Source: Pseudomonas abietaniphila
GTDB lineage: Bacteria > Pseudomonadota > Gammaproteobacteria > Pseudomonadales > Pseudomonadaceae
Assembly (NCBI RefSeq): GCF_039697315.1
Contig: NZ_CP155619.1
Span: 6,488,523 to 6,552,522 of the forward strand
Length of the DNA stretch: 64,000 bases
Direction: 5' to 3'
In this document: piece by piece, positions 16,516 through 24,949 of the stretch
How the letters are laid out: the number at the start of each line of letters is the position of its first letter
Position numbering within the stretch: position 1 is the first letter of the stretch
Position numbers and translations under genes: made by a program
Notes under the pieces: generated by a model
Database searches by the model: none
Told to the model about the DNA's origin: nothing
What the model saw: only the letters and a program-made list of their open reading frames with translations

Positions 16516-17322
16516 ATGTCCACGCAAAAAAACCTTGTGATACTTGCCCGCGGCGGGTACGCCGCCCGAGGAATGCTTTACCTGATCATCGGGATTTTTG
16601 CACTGCTGGCTGCTCAGGATTCAACCAAGCCAAAAGACAGCCACAAAAGCCTGGAGGCCCTGCTGGCTCAGCCGTTTGGCTACTTTTTAGTGGGGCTCGT
16701 GGTGGCGGGCTTGCTCGCTTTTGCGGCGTGGCGTGTGCTGCAAGCTACGCGTGACGTCGACCACCACGGCAAAAACCTCAAGGGATTAGTGATTCGCGCG
16801 GGCTTGTTCACGGGAGGTCTAGTGAATGGCGCGCTGGCTTTTTTTGCCTTAGGTCTGCTGTTGAGCGGAATAAAAAGCGCGGGCAGTTCCGATGGAAAAA
16901 CCAAGGATTGGCTGGCGCATCTTTTGTCTTGGGAACACTCCAACTTACTCGTGTACGTCATTGCTCTCGTTCCGCTCAGTGTTGGAGTGGCGCACATCAT
17001 CAAAGGCTGGAAGGCATCGTTCGAGAAGTATTTTGAGGCCGACGAAGACGTCATGCGATACGTGCGGCCGGTCTCTCGGTTTGGTCTGATCGCCCGTGGG
17101 GTCGTGTTTATCGAAATAGGCTTACTGCTGGCAGTCAGCGGCTCTGCCTACAAAGCGATGGATCCGCCGGGTATGAAGGAGGCCCTGGACGCACTCCAGA
17201 ATCTTCCGGCTGGGTGGCTGGCGCTGATCGTGATGGCCTTTGGGTTGATCGCTTTCTCGGTTTACAGCTTCTCTGAAGCTTTTTGGCGGAAGATAAACAT
17301 GAAAGTACCGGGCGTGTGTTGA
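16516..17322 (+). CDS. DUF1206 membrane protein
   Basis: The ATG at 16516 gives 268 residues. Three repeats, each of two membrane helices, can be seen; they begin LARGGYAARGMLYLIIGIFA (residue 9), VIRAGLFTGGLVNGALAFFA (about 95) and SRFGLIARGVVFIEIGLLLA (about 190). This three-fold repeat with a G-x-x-ARG start is the DUF1206 family, whose function is not known. The upstream part of the long frame overlaps the SDR gene in another phase and is not coding. It ends before a hairpin shared with the convergent lysine-rich gene. Confidence 0.85.
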   Translation: MSTQKNLVILARGGYAARGMLYLIIGIFALLAAQDSTKPKDSHKSLEALLAQPFGYFLVGLVVAGLLAFAAWRVLQATRDVDHHGKNLKGLVIRAGLFTGGLVNGALAFFALGLLLSGIKSAGSSDGKTKDWLAHLLSWEHSNLLVYVIALVPLSVGVAHIIKGWKASFEKYFEADEDVMRYVRPVSRFGLIARGVVFIEIGLLLAVSGSAYKAMDPPGMKEALDALQNLPAGWLALIVMAFGLIAFSVYSFSEAFWRKINMKVPGVC

Positions 17323-17351
17323 CGGTAATCCTTCGCTTCATCCAGTGGATA

Positions 17352-17371
17352 GCTAGGGCCTGAGCCCTAGC
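17352..17371. terminator. Perfect hairpin between convergent genes
   Basis: GCTAGGGC (17352-17359) and GCCCTAGC (17364-17371) form a perfect 8-bp stem with a 4-base loop. It lies between the DUF1206 stop and the stop of the convergent lysine-rich gene and probably serves both. Confidence 0.55.
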
Positions 17372-17383
17372 AAACAGCAGGTG

Positions 17384-17632
17384 TTACTTCTTCTTTTTCG
17401 CAGGTTTGTCTGCTTTATCGTCCGACTTCTTAGCCTTTTCTGGCTTGCTGTCAGCTTTCTTTGCAGACTTCTTCGGCTCGGCGTCCTTTCTCTTTTCTTT
17501 CTTTTCCGAAGATTTCGAAAGCGCTGACGCGGCAGCTGACTTCTTCGCCGGTGACGCTTTCTTGTCTTTCAGATCTTTGCTGGCTTTGGAAGGACTGTCT
17601 TTGGATTTCTTTTCGTCTTTAGCCACGTTCAT
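17384..17632 (-). CDS. Lysine-rich histone-H1-like small protein
   Basis: The start at 17632 gives 82 residues, of which more than a third are Lys, with Ala, Ser, Asp and Pro making up most of the rest (repeats such as AKKS, KADSKPEKAKK, ending AKKKK). This is like the tails of bacterial histone-H1-like and AlgP-type proteins, which bind DNA or RNA loosely. It should be disordered and strongly basic. The upstream frame extension has no support. The complementary strand has a Phe/Ser-rich frame that is only the mirror of this low-complexity gene. Confidence 0.7.
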   Translation of the reverse strand: MNVAKDEKKSKDSPSKASKDLKDKKASPAKKSAAASALSKSSEKKEKRKDAEPKKSAKKADSKPEKAKKSDDKADKPAKKKK

Positions 17633-17784
17633 TACCCCTCGGGTATGCCGGTATCGGCACATTGCCAGTGGATTATCCACAAGCTGATCATTAGGCGAGC
17701 ACACGAAGAAGCGGTTCAAAGTTTTTGACGCCTCGCCCTCGTCTCAGGTGCGTACATCGGTTTCGGCGCCATGTGCAAGCCTGC

Positions 17785-17946
17785 TTAATTGTCCTCCGCT
17801 TCTGCCTCGTCACCCTCCTCCATGGGTTCCTCGCGTTCAGACGAATGCTCAGGGGGGTTGGGCATCACATCAGGTCGTCCTGGCTCCAGCGGCGCTATTG
17901 AAGCACCGTTACCCGAACCACCTTCCAGCTCTGACTTACTTTTCAT
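17785..17946 (-). CDS. Small acidic protein, unknown function
   Basis: The ATG at 17946 has a GGGAGG 6 bases upstream and gives a 53-residue protein. It is Pro/Glu-rich, has no predicted membrane part, and ends in a very acidic tail (EEPMEEGDEAEAEDN). Its acidic charge next to the strongly basic protein 150 bases downstream, same strand, is striking and could reflect a partnership, but no direct evidence exists. Confidence 0.55.
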   Translation of the reverse strand: MKSKSELEGGSGNGASIAPLEPGRPDVMPNPPEHSSEREEPMEEGDEAEAEDN

Positions 17947-18200
17947 TATTTGCCTCCCATGGTCGCAAAAAGGGTTGCGACGTATGGGTTCGAAGCTGGA
18001 AACGTGGCGTCGTTCGGTCAATCTTTCCCGGTGCCGACAAATGAGCGTCGAGTTCTGGAGCGAAGGAGAAGACCACGGCTTCCTATCTGCGCTCAAGGAG
18101 CAGAACCCAGCAGCCCTCTCCATCTATGCGCGTCAGATCGATCTGACGGTTACTTAAAAAGAATGCAGCCCATTGTCAGCCTGTTTCTTTCGGCCTATCT

Positions 18201-18236
18201 TGTACAAAACCTATACAGGTCCATTGGTGATGTACA
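18201..18236 (+). promoter_or_regulatory. TGTACA-type repeats upstream of the DCC/folE cluster
   Basis: TGTACA at 18201-18206 is followed by TATACA at 18212-18217, 11 bases later, with another TGTACA at 18231-18236 at the start of the DCC gene. Repeats spaced by one helical turn at a start site fit a MerR-type regulator such as LitR/CarH, which controls light-induced genes in Pseudomonas. Binding is inferred, not shown. Confidence 0.35.
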
Positions 18237-18694
18237 ACAAAGTGAAGTGGCCGCTCACGCTGTACTTTGACGGCGATTGCCCGTTGTGCGCGCGCGAAAT
18301 CAAGCTTCTTCGCCAACATGCCGCGGAGGATCGACTGTTTTTCGTGGACATCAGTCGCGATGAATTCGACGCGACGGCACTAGGATTCACCTTCGAGCAG
18401 ATGCAGTCGCTGTTGCACGGCCGTTTCGCCGATGGGCAATGGGTGACCGGCCTGGATGCGACGCTATGGAGCTGGCGAGCCGCGGGTTTGGGTTTTTGGG
18501 CGACGCCGCTGACATGGCGCGCACTGCGTCCGCTGCTGGAACTCGGGTATCGCCTTTTCTGCCGCTTGCGTCCCGCTTTGGCATGGTTGCCTCATCCGGA
18601 TGGAGGCCGTCGCTGTGTCGATAACCAGTGCGTGGTGCCGGAATCCAAACCTTCACACAAGGAGGCGCCCGGTCCGAAAACAAAGCAGAACTAG
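18230..18694 (+). CDS. DCC-family (DUF393) thiol-disulfide protein
   Basis: The 154-residue protein begins with [14 protein letters not shown], the D-x-DC-x-x-C signature that names this family, near residue 12. The C-terminal half holds a hydrophobic pair of helices and ends in RRCVDNQC. Members are thought to act in thiol exchange; partners vary. The start at 18230 is preferred over a TTG at 18173 because it gives the usual family length. It begins a same-strand series leading to folE, an SDR and a LOV protein, a combination seen in light-responsive clusters of Pseudomonas. Confidence 0.82.
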   Translation: MYNKVKWPLTLYFDGDCPLCAREIKLLRQHAAEDRLFFVDISRDEFDATALGFTFEQMQSLLHGRFADGQWVTGLDATLWSWRAAGLGFWATPLTWRALRPLLELGYRLFCRLRPALAWLPHPDGGRRCVDNQCVVPESKPSHKEAPGPKTKQN

Positions 18695-18837
18695 ACCGCT
18701 TCGCTTCGTCACTGACGCGAGAAGAACCTGAACCACAGGTCATCCGGCGAACCTCGCGTCATCGGGTGCAAAGCACGCACTCCCTACCCTCAACGATCAA
18801 CGCCACACTTAGCGCAGCATGGCTGCGAGGTATCAAA

Positions 18838-19398
18838 ATGAACCTACCATTAGCCGAGCACTACCGTGAAATTTTAGTCGGCGTAGGCGAGAACCCGGAC
18901 CGTGAAGGCCTTCTGGACACGCCCAAGCGCGCAGCCAAAGCGATGCAGTACCTGTGCAATGGCTACTCGTTGAATCTGGAGGAAATCATCAACGGCGCAC
19001 TGTTCGAATCGCAAAGCGATGAAATGGTGATCGTGCGCGACATCGAGCTGTATTCCTTATGCGAGCATCACATGCTGCCCTTCATCGGCAAGGCCCATGT
19101 CGCGTATATCCCGACCGGCAGGGTGCTAGGCCTGTCCAAGGTCGCCCGAGTGGTCGATATGTTCGCCCGGCGCTTACAGATTCAGGAGAACCTGACCAGG
19201 CAGATTGCGGACGCCATTCAGCGCATTACCGATGCCGCCGGCGTGGCGGTGGTCATTGAGGCAAAGCATATGTGCATGATGATGCGCGGCGTGGAGAAAC
19301 AGAATTCGGTGATGACCTCGTCGGTGATGCTGGGCGCATTTCGCGAGTCCTCTGCGACGCGTCACGAGTTTCTCCAGTTGATCGGACGCCTCAGCTAA
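18838..19398 (+). CDS. folE: GTP cyclohydrolase I
   Basis: The 186-residue protein is full length for FolE and converts GTP to dihydroneopterin triphosphate, the first step to folate and pterins. The zinc ligands are visible: C75 and H78 ([10 protein letters not shown]) and C146 ([11 protein letters not shown]). GENPDREGL at 17-25 and the [17 protein letters not shown] helix are also conserved. The start at 18838 is chosen because GAGG lies just upstream and the upstream frame overlaps the DCC gene. Its place next to a LOV photoreceptor suggests a role in pterin supply for light-related enzymes such as photolyase-type proteins. Confidence 0.95.
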   Translation: MNLPLAEHYREILVGVGENPDREGLLDTPKRAAKAMQYLCNGYSLNLEEIINGALFESQSDEMVIVRDIELYSLCEHHMLPFIGKAHVAYIPTGRVLGLSKVARVVDMFARRLQIQENLTRQIADAIQRITDAAGVAVVIEAKHMCMMMRGVEKQNSVMTSSVMLGAFRESSATRHEFLQLIGRLS

Positions 19399-19434
19399 GG
19401 CAAACGAATCGAGGGTATCGACGGGAGAGGCCAG

Positions 19435-20145
19435 ATGAACAGTTCCTTTACGATGAGCTCCCTTGGCGACGGTTACCGTGCGTTGGTGATTGGCGCCAGC
19501 GGAGCGCTAGGCTCGGCTTTTTGTGAGTGGCTCAATGACGATCCGCGATGTGCCGGTGTCCGCCAATTGGGGCGCAGCACCCTTCCAGCCCTGGATCTGG
19601 AACACCCCGACAGCATCGCCAAAGCGGCTGCCGAATTGGTTCAAGAAGCGCCCTATCAGTTGATTGTGCATGCCGCAGGGCTCCTGCATCGCGATGGCAT
19701 CAAGCCTGAAAAAAGCTACGCCGCGATTGAAGCGGAGGCCATGCAGGCGGTATTCCAGATCAACACCCTGGGCCCTGCTTTGGTTTTGCGTCACTTTCTG
19801 CCACTGCTTGATCGCAGCGGCGCCATGGCGATGCTCTCCGCCAAGGTGGGCAGTATCGGTGATAACCGTCTGGGCGGCTGGTATGCCTATCGCGCCTCCA
19901 AGGCAGCGTTGAACATGCTGATTAAAACGGCTGCCATAGAACTGGCACGGACGCGACCTGAGACCCGTTTGTTGAGTCTTCATCCAGGCACCGTTATTTC
20001 AGGCCTGTCGCAACCCTTCCGAGGCGCGTCTGCGGCCCGGCCAGCCGACATTGCTGCCCGTGAGTTGCTATCACTGATTGACGGTTTGACTCCTGCCGAC
20101 AGCGGCAATTTCTTTGCCTATAACGGTGAGCGCCTACCCTGGTAG
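19435..20145 (+). CDS. SDR of the CsgA/C-factor-like type
   Basis: The 236-residue SDR has an ALVIGASGALGSA nucleotide-binding turn near residue 16, HAAG near 78, SAKVGS as the Ser segment, YRASK as the Tyr/Lys pair, and LHPGTV near 181. The cofactor turn lacks the usual second Gly spacing of classical SDRs and resembles the C-factor group. It starts 36 bases after folE and ends 33 bases before the LOV gene, so the three are probably one transcript. A pterin-related reduction is possible from context; the substrate is not known. Confidence 0.82.
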   Translation: MNSSFTMSSLGDGYRALVIGASGALGSAFCEWLNDDPRCAGVRQLGRSTLPALDLEHPDSIAKAAAELVQEAPYQLIVHAAGLLHRDGIKPEKSYAAIEAEAMQAVFQINTLGPALVLRHFLPLLDRSGAMAMLSAKVGSIGDNRLGGWYAYRASKAALNMLIKTAAIELARTRPETRLLSLHPGTVISGLSQPFRGASAARPADIAARELLSLIDGLTPADSGNFFAYNGERLPW

Positions 20146-20178
20146 GCACTCACGTAACATTTTTCAGGAACGCTGAAC

Positions 20179-20625
20179 ATGATAAGTGCAGAACTTCTGC
20201 AGCTGGTGGTGGAAGCATCCAGCGATGGCATCGTGGTTGCGGAGCAGGAAGGTGATGAGAACATACTGATCTATGCCAACCCTGCCTTCGAGCAGCTGAC
20301 GGGCTATAGCAATGACGAGATCCTTTATCAGGACTGTCGTTTTCTGCAACGTAATGACCGAGACCAAAGCGGTTTGGCAATCATCCGCGAGGCCATAAAA
20401 AACCGTCAACCCTGCAGGCAGATCATCCGCAATTATCGCAAGGATGGAAGTGCTTTCTGGAATGAGCTCTCGATTACCCCGGTGTTCAACGATAGAGATC
20501 AACTGACCTACTACATCGGGATCCAGAGGGACGTCAGCGTCGAGGTAGAGGTTCGCGAGCGAGTGCGCGAACTTGAGGCTGAACTCGTGGCGCTAAAGAA
20601 GCAACTGGCTCAATCGAAGCGTTGA
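20179..20625 (+). CDS. Short LOV blue-light photoreceptor
   Basis: The 148-residue protein is one LOV domain with short helices at each end. QDCRFLQ holds the photo-adduct cysteine at residue 53; the usual Asn of NCRFLQ is Asp. NYRKDGSAFWNELSITPV and YYIGIQRDVS are the FMN-binding strands. A C-terminal coiled coil (VRERVRELEAELVALKKQLA) should mediate dimerisation. It closely follows the short PpSB1-LOV protein of P. putida, also with Cys53. Such proteins have no output domain and are thought to act by binding regulators such as LitR. Confidence 0.92.
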   Translation: MISAELLQLVVEASSDGIVVAEQEGDENILIYANPAFEQLTGYSNDEILYQDCRFLQRNDRDQSGLAIIREAIKNRQPCRQIIRNYRKDGSAFWNELSITPVFNDRDQLTYYIGIQRDVSVEVEVRERVRELEAELVALKKQLAQSKR

Positions 20626-20697
20626 GCCTTTCTGTGTCAGCCGCTAATAGGCCGGTCGCGATGGGCGCCTGCAAACAGGAGCATCACTCACAGTCCC

Positions 20698-21258
20698 CTA
20701 CTCATCGAATGGCAATGGAGTCTCAGGATCGCGCCGGACTTCAAAGACATTGAGCGTCATCGCCACGAGCGAGTAATACCCATAGACGCCGATCAGCTCG
20801 ACCATGGCAGGCTCGCCAAAGAGCGCGACGCCCTGATCGTAAAGCGCGGTATCGACACGGCGGGTTTGATACAGCGACTGGCCGATTTCGTACACGCACT
20901 GCTCATCCGTGCGTGTAAACGTCGGCGTCAGGTGTTGCCTGAGCGCTTCGATCACACTGTCGCAAACGCCCGCGCCTCTGGCGATGGGCTCATGAATCTG
21001 CCACTCCGCCTGCGAGCGCCACCAAGCGGCGGTCGTCAGGATGGCGAGTTCAGTCAGCCGTAACTCCAGCGCGGTTCCGTACCGGCAGAACGCTCCCAGA
21101 CGCTGCGTGTGATCTGCCAGCGCCGGGCTATGAATCCATGCGAGGAAAGGCCCGTCCAGATTGCCGCGAGGGCCCTTCAGAATTTCAGCCAACACGCGCT
21201 GTTGGTCTTCGCTCATCTGATCAGGCTGCAAGGGTGTAAGACGCGATTGAATGTCCAT
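20698..21258 (-). CDS. Carboxymuconolactone decarboxylase-like family protein
   Basis: The ATG at 21258 with GAGGA 4 bases upstream gives 186 residues. The body matches the all-helical CMD fold: LELRLTELAILTTAAWWRSQ, then AEWQIHEPIARGAGV. The CxxC pair of AhpD-type members is absent; Glu and His residues of this segment are the likely active positions. Members of this group act as decarboxylases or on peroxides. It is convergent with the LOV gene and divergent from the Rrf2 regulator, which may control it. Confidence 0.8.
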   Translation of the reverse strand: MDIQSRLTPLQPDQMSEDQQRVLAEILKGPRGNLDGPFLAWIHSPALADHTQRLGAFCRYGTALELRLTELAILTTAAWWRSQAEWQIHEPIARGAGVCDSVIEALRQHLTPTFTRTDEQCVYEIGQSLYQTRRVDTALYDQGVALFGEPAMVELIGVYGYYSLVAMTLNVFEVRRDPETPLPFDE

Positions 21259-21459
21259 GATTTCCTCTGTCCAGGCGGTCGTCAGCGCCATTGATGACGT
21301 TGGCTACGCACTCACTATGAATCGCGCAGGGTAATCGGGAACAAGACACCCTGACCAGAGCGCGAGCCTGCCCAACGCTTGGGGCAGCTTACGTAGGCTC
21401 GCGAACTCGAAATCAAAGCGTCGGTTGACAGCCCTAATTATGCTGATTACAGTCACAAA

Positions 21460-21885
21460 ATGTCACAAACCAATGTTCAGTTCTCCGTCGCGTCACACAT
21501 CATGGCCTCGCTGGCTGCCAACCCCGGGCAGCCCGTGCGTTCAAGCGACCTTGCGAGCAGCGTAAACGCAGACCCGAGCTTCGTGCGCCGGGTGATTTCC
21601 AAGCTTGCCAAGGCAGGTCTGGTCAGCACCACCCGAGGCAAGATGGGCGCGTGCATGCTGTCCCGGCCCGCCTCGGAGATCACCCTGCTCGATATCTATC
21701 AGGCCAGTGAAGCGCCGAGAACGTTCGTCGTGCATCAATACGCGGTCACGGAATGTTGCCATGTGAGTCGGAACATCAAGGGATGTCTGGAAAACGTCCT
21801 TCAACGGGCACAAGCGTCATTCGAGCAAAGCCTGGCCCAACATACCCTTGCAGACATCAGTCATGCACTTGAAGGCGATCACTGA
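21460..21885 (+). CDS. Rrf2-family transcriptional regulator
   Basis: The 141-residue protein has the Rrf2 winged helix: FSVASHIMASLAANPGQPVR, then SSDLASSVNADPSFVRRVIS and KLAKAGLVSTTRGKMGACML. Later Cys residues (TECCHV and IKGCLENV) may sense redox state or a metal cofactor, but the three-Cys spacing of IscR/NsrR is not seen. It starts with little spacer and no clear Shine-Dalgarno; GTCACAAA occurs just upstream and again across the start, a possible autoregulatory site. The MFS pump and SDR downstream, on the same strand, are the likely targets. Confidence 0.82.
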   Translation: MSQTNVQFSVASHIMASLAANPGQPVRSSDLASSVNADPSFVRRVISKLAKAGLVSTTRGKMGACMLSRPASEITLLDIYQASEAPRTFVVHQYAVTECCHVSRNIKGCLENVLQRAQASFEQSLAQHTLADISHALEGDH

Positions 21886-22024
21886 TTTTTTTTGCCTTTA
21901 ATTGTTGTCTTTAAACGCACAATTATTTTTCTCACGCAATCCTTGGGACCCCTATGACAAATGCCACCGTAAACAGGATGACCGTCATCACCCACTGCAG
22001 ATTCTTCGCGAAGGAGATGGCACC

Positions 22025-23239
22025 GTGACCGACAGCTCCCTTGTAAGCTCGAACAAGCAACTGCAGCCGGAATTGAGTTCGGCCGGTTCGACACCCGCTT
22101 GGCTCGCCGTCGCTGCGCTGGCGCTCAGCACCTTTACCTCCGTCACTACCGAGTTCATACCGGTCGGTCTTCTGACCAATATCGCCAGCAGCCTCAATGT
22201 GAGTGAAGGCGCTGCCGGGCTGATGATCACGATGCCAGGAGTGGTCGCCGCTGCGACTGGCCCGCTGTTGATCATTCTGGCGGGACGACTGGACAGGCGC
22301 ATCGTGCTGTTGCTGCTGTCGGCGCTGCTGGTGCTCTCAAACGCTTTCGCAGCAATGGCTCCGAACCTCGCTACCATGTTGGCGGCCAGGGTACTGCTCG
22401 GGCTATGCGTTGGTGGGTTCTGGACCTTTGCGCCCAGCGCCACGGGACATCTGGTCCCGGCCGCGCTGCAACCCCGCGCAATGTCATACATCCTGGCGGG
22501 CATTTCGGTTGCCACCATCGCGGGCGTTCCGGCCGGCGCATTGCTGGGCGAAATTGCCGGGTGGCGGATGACGTTCTTCGCCATCGCCGCCATGGCCCTG
22601 GTCGTGCTCATCCTGCAACTGTTCACCCTGCCCTCAATGCCCGCCGAACGGGCGATCAAGCTGCGAGAGTTGACGGTGCCGTTTACCCAACCGCTGGCAC
22701 GGATGGGCCTGATCGTCACGCTGCTGTTGGTGGCGGGACATTTCGGGACCTACACCTATCTCAAACCCATCCTTCAGCAGATTTACGGTGTGAGCTCCGA
22801 AAGCGTCACCACCCTGCTCCTTGTTTATGGCGTCGCAGGCTTTGTCGGCACGTTCGTCGGCGGCCGCCTGGTCAGCCACAGCGTCCGTGCCACTGCGCTC
22901 ATGGCCGTCGTGATGATCGGCGCCGTGCTGATGCTTTCTGCACTTGGCGCAACCGGCGTGACCGAAGGCGCCGTCGCCGCGTTGGTCTGGGGCGCAGCCT
23001 TTGGCCTGGTCCCCGTTGCCCTGACCACCTGGATGCTCAAGGCACTTCCAGACTCGCCCGAAGCCGGCCAGGCGGTATTGGTCAGCGTGTTCCAGATCGG
23101 CATCTCGCTGGGCGCGTTCGTCGGCGGTTTCGTGCTCGACGCCTACAGCATCGTCAGCGTGTTGTTGCTGGGCGGCACCCTGCTCATTCTTGCGGCGCTG
23201 GTGATCGCGGCCACCCGCTCAAGGTCAACGCAACCCTGA
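22025..23239 (+). CDS. MFS transporter, DHA1 (AraJ/YdhP-like) type
   Basis: The GTG at 22025, with AAGGAG 8 bases upstream, gives 404 residues and 12 membrane helices. TTEFIPVGLLTNIA in helix 1 is typical of the AraJ/NepI/YdhP group of drug or sugar exporters, and the loop between helices 2 and 3 reads GRLDRR, a form of the MFS motif A. The protein exports an unknown small molecule across the inner membrane. It sits between an Rrf2 regulator and an SDR, all on the same strand. Confidence 0.85.
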   Translation: MTDSSLVSSNKQLQPELSSAGSTPAWLAVAALALSTFTSVTTEFIPVGLLTNIASSLNVSEGAAGLMITMPGVVAAATGPLLIILAGRLDRRIVLLLLSALLVLSNAFAAMAPNLATMLAARVLLGLCVGGFWTFAPSATGHLVPAALQPRAMSYILAGISVATIAGVPAGALLGEIAGWRMTFFAIAAMALVVLILQLFTLPSMPAERAIKLRELTVPFTQPLARMGLIVTLLLVAGHFGTYTYLKPILQQIYGVSSESVTTLLLVYGVAGFVGTFVGGRLVSHSVRATALMAVVMIGAVLMLSALGATGVTEGAVAALVWGAAFGLVPVALTTWMLKALPDSPEAGQAVLVSVFQIGISLGAFVGGFVLDAYSIVSVLLLGGTLLILAALVIAATRSRSTQP

Positions 23240-23306
23240 TCCTGCAAACCCGTAATCCCGTAATCCCGTAACCCCCGAAATGCTCCATTCCCTACGTGAG
23301 GTCAAC

Positions 23307-24053
23307 ATGGCTAAGTTAGAAGGTAAAGTGGCACTCGTTACCGGTGCGTCCAAAGGCATCGGCGCTGCAATCGCCAAGGCGCTGGCCGCCGAAGGTGCGG
23401 CAGTGGTCGTCACGTACGCGAACGCGAAGGCCGGCGCCGAATCCGTCGCCGCCAGCATCGTGGAAGCTGGCGGGCGCGCCACCGTGGTCGGCGGCGATGT
23501 CACCAAGGCTCAGGATGCAGAGACGTTCGTGCAAACCGCAATTGATGCGTATGGCCGTCTCGACATTCTCGTCAACAACTCCGGCGTCTATGCCTTCGCA
23601 CCGCTGGAAGGCATCACCGAGGAAGAATTTCACCGCCAGTTCAACACTAACGTCCTTGGCCTGCTGCTGGTGACGCGTGCCGCCGCCAAGCATCTGGGCG
23701 AAGGGGCCAGCGTGATCAACATCAGTTCCGCCATCACCTCGTTGCTGCCAGCGGGCACCGCAATCTACAGCGCGACCAAAGGCGCGGTGGACGCCCTCAC
23801 TGGCGTGCTGGCCAACGAGCTGGCTCCACGCAAGATCCGGGTTAACGCCATCAACCCTGGCTACGTCGAAACCGAAGGCACCCACAGCGGCGGTATTACC
23901 GGCTCGGAAATGGAAAAAGGCTTCATCGCGATGACCCCACTGGGCCGTGCCGGACAGCCGGAAGACATCGCTGACGTCGCCACCTTCCTGGCCTCCGATG
24001 CGTCTCGCTGGATGACGGGCGAGCACCTCGTCGCGTCCGGTGGTCTGAACTGA
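23307..24053 (+). CDS. Short-chain dehydrogenase (3-oxoacyl reductase / glucose dehydrogenase-like)
   Basis: A 248-residue classical SDR: TGASKGIG at 12-19, NNSG near 88, ISS, YSATK, and a C-terminal VASGGLN end. The start at 23307 is the ATG before AKLEGKVALVTG, the usual N-terminus. This subgroup reduces quinones or ketones with NADPH and often follows a redox-sensing regulator. It is 68 bases after the MFS gene and is followed by a hairpin terminator, so it closes this transcript. Confidence 0.88.
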   Translation: MAKLEGKVALVTGASKGIGAAIAKALAAEGAAVVVTYANAKAGAESVAASIVEAGGRATVVGGDVTKAQDAETFVQTAIDAYGRLDILVNNSGVYAFAPLEGITEEEFHRQFNTNVLGLLLVTRAAAKHLGEGASVINISSAITSLLPAGTAIYSATKGAVDALTGVLANELAPRKIRVNAINPGYVETEGTHSGGITGSEMEKGFIAMTPLGRAGQPEDIADVATFLASDASRWMTGEHLVASGGLN

Positions 24054-24066
24054 TAACGGGATGAAT

Positions 24067-24090
24067 AGCGCTCGCACTGCGGGCGCTTTC
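24067..24090 (+). terminator. Hairpin terminator after the SDR gene
   Basis: AGCGCTCGC (24067-24075) pairs with GCGGGCGCT (24079-24087), with one G-T pair and a 3-base loop, followed by TTC. It lies 14 bases after the SDR stop, between convergent genes. Confidence 0.6.
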
Positions 24091-24177
24091 ATCACTGGCA
24101 CGCTCTGAATGATCTGACCGACATCATCACGCTCATGATCCCGATCCTGCGGGAGGTCCGCAGGTAGAGCCGCCGAG

Positions 24178-24939
24178 TCAGCCCAGGTCACCACCTCCCA
24201 CCGGCAATGTCACACCCGTGATGTAGGACGCTTCGTCGGAGGCCAGGAAGAGAATCGCACCCGCTTGTTCGTCGACCGTCCCGTAACGCTTCATCAAGGT
24301 GCTATCGATCGTCTGATCAACGATTTGCTGGTACCACACTTGCTCCTGCTCACTTTGAGGCTGGGTATTGCGCGGAATCCGGCGCGGCGGTGCCTCCGTG
24401 CCGCCGGGTGCGGTGGCGTTGACGCGAATTCCGCTGCCCGCGGTTTCCAGTGCCAGACACGCCGTCAGGGCATTCACGCCGCCTTTCGCAGCGCCGTACG
24501 GCACGCGGTTGATACTGCGTGTGGCGATGGAGGAGACGTTGACGATCGCACCGCTTCCCTGTTTGAGCATGTAGGGCAATACGCTGTGGCAGCACCACAG
24601 CGTCGGAAACAAGGAGCGACGGATTTCGGCCTCGATCTCGTTTTCCGCGTAATGCTCGAAGGGTTTGGCCCAGATTGTCCCGCCAACGTTGTTGATCAGG
24701 ATGTCGATGCGACCGAAGCGCTGGTCTGCCGTGGCCATCACACGCGCACATTCGGCGTAGCGTTCAAGATCCGCGGTCAGTGTCAGGCAACGCTCATGCT
24801 GCAGTTCATGGACGAGATCGGAGCGGTCGATGGCGACCAGTAAGGCGCCCTCTTCCAGCAAGCGCTCGGCCACTCTCCGCCCGATCCCCTGCGCCGCGCC
24901 GGTCACCAGCGCAACCTTCTCGTTGAAACGTGGGTTCAT
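24178..24939 (-). CDS. benD: Benzoate cis-diol dehydrogenase
   Basis: BenD oxidises the cis-dihydrodiol of benzoate (1,6-dihydroxycyclohexa-2,4-diene-1-carboxylate) to catechol and CO2 using NAD. The 253-residue SDR shows TGAAQGIG near residue 14, NNVGG near 92 (the BenD/XylL-type turn), YGAAK and the RVNATAPGGTEAP segment. It starts 10 bases after benC and is the last gene of benABCD. Assignment rests on sequence pattern plus its place in the operon. Confidence 0.95.
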   Translation of the reverse strand: MNPRFNEKVALVTGAAQGIGRRVAERLLEEGALLVAIDRSDLVHELQHERCLTLTADLERYAECARVMATADQRFGRIDILINNVGGTIWAKPFEHYAENEIEAEIRRSLFPTLWCCHSVLPYMLKQGSGAIVNVSSIATRSINRVPYGAAKGGVNALTACLALETAGSGIRVNATAPGGTEAPPRRIPRNTQPQSEQEQVWYQQIVDQTIDSTLMKRYGTVDEQAGAILFLASDEASYITGVTLPVGGGDLG

Positions 24940-24949
24940 TTCAATGTCC

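Noticed and set aside
17406..17687. Phe/Ser-rich plus-strand frame
   Set aside because: It is the complement of the Lys-rich gene; low complexity on one strand produces it on the other.
22405..23271. 288-codon frame overlapping the MFS gene on the same strand
   Set aside because: Arg/His/Pro-rich composition typical of an out-of-phase frame in GC-rich coding DNA; the MFS frame has clear membrane helices.
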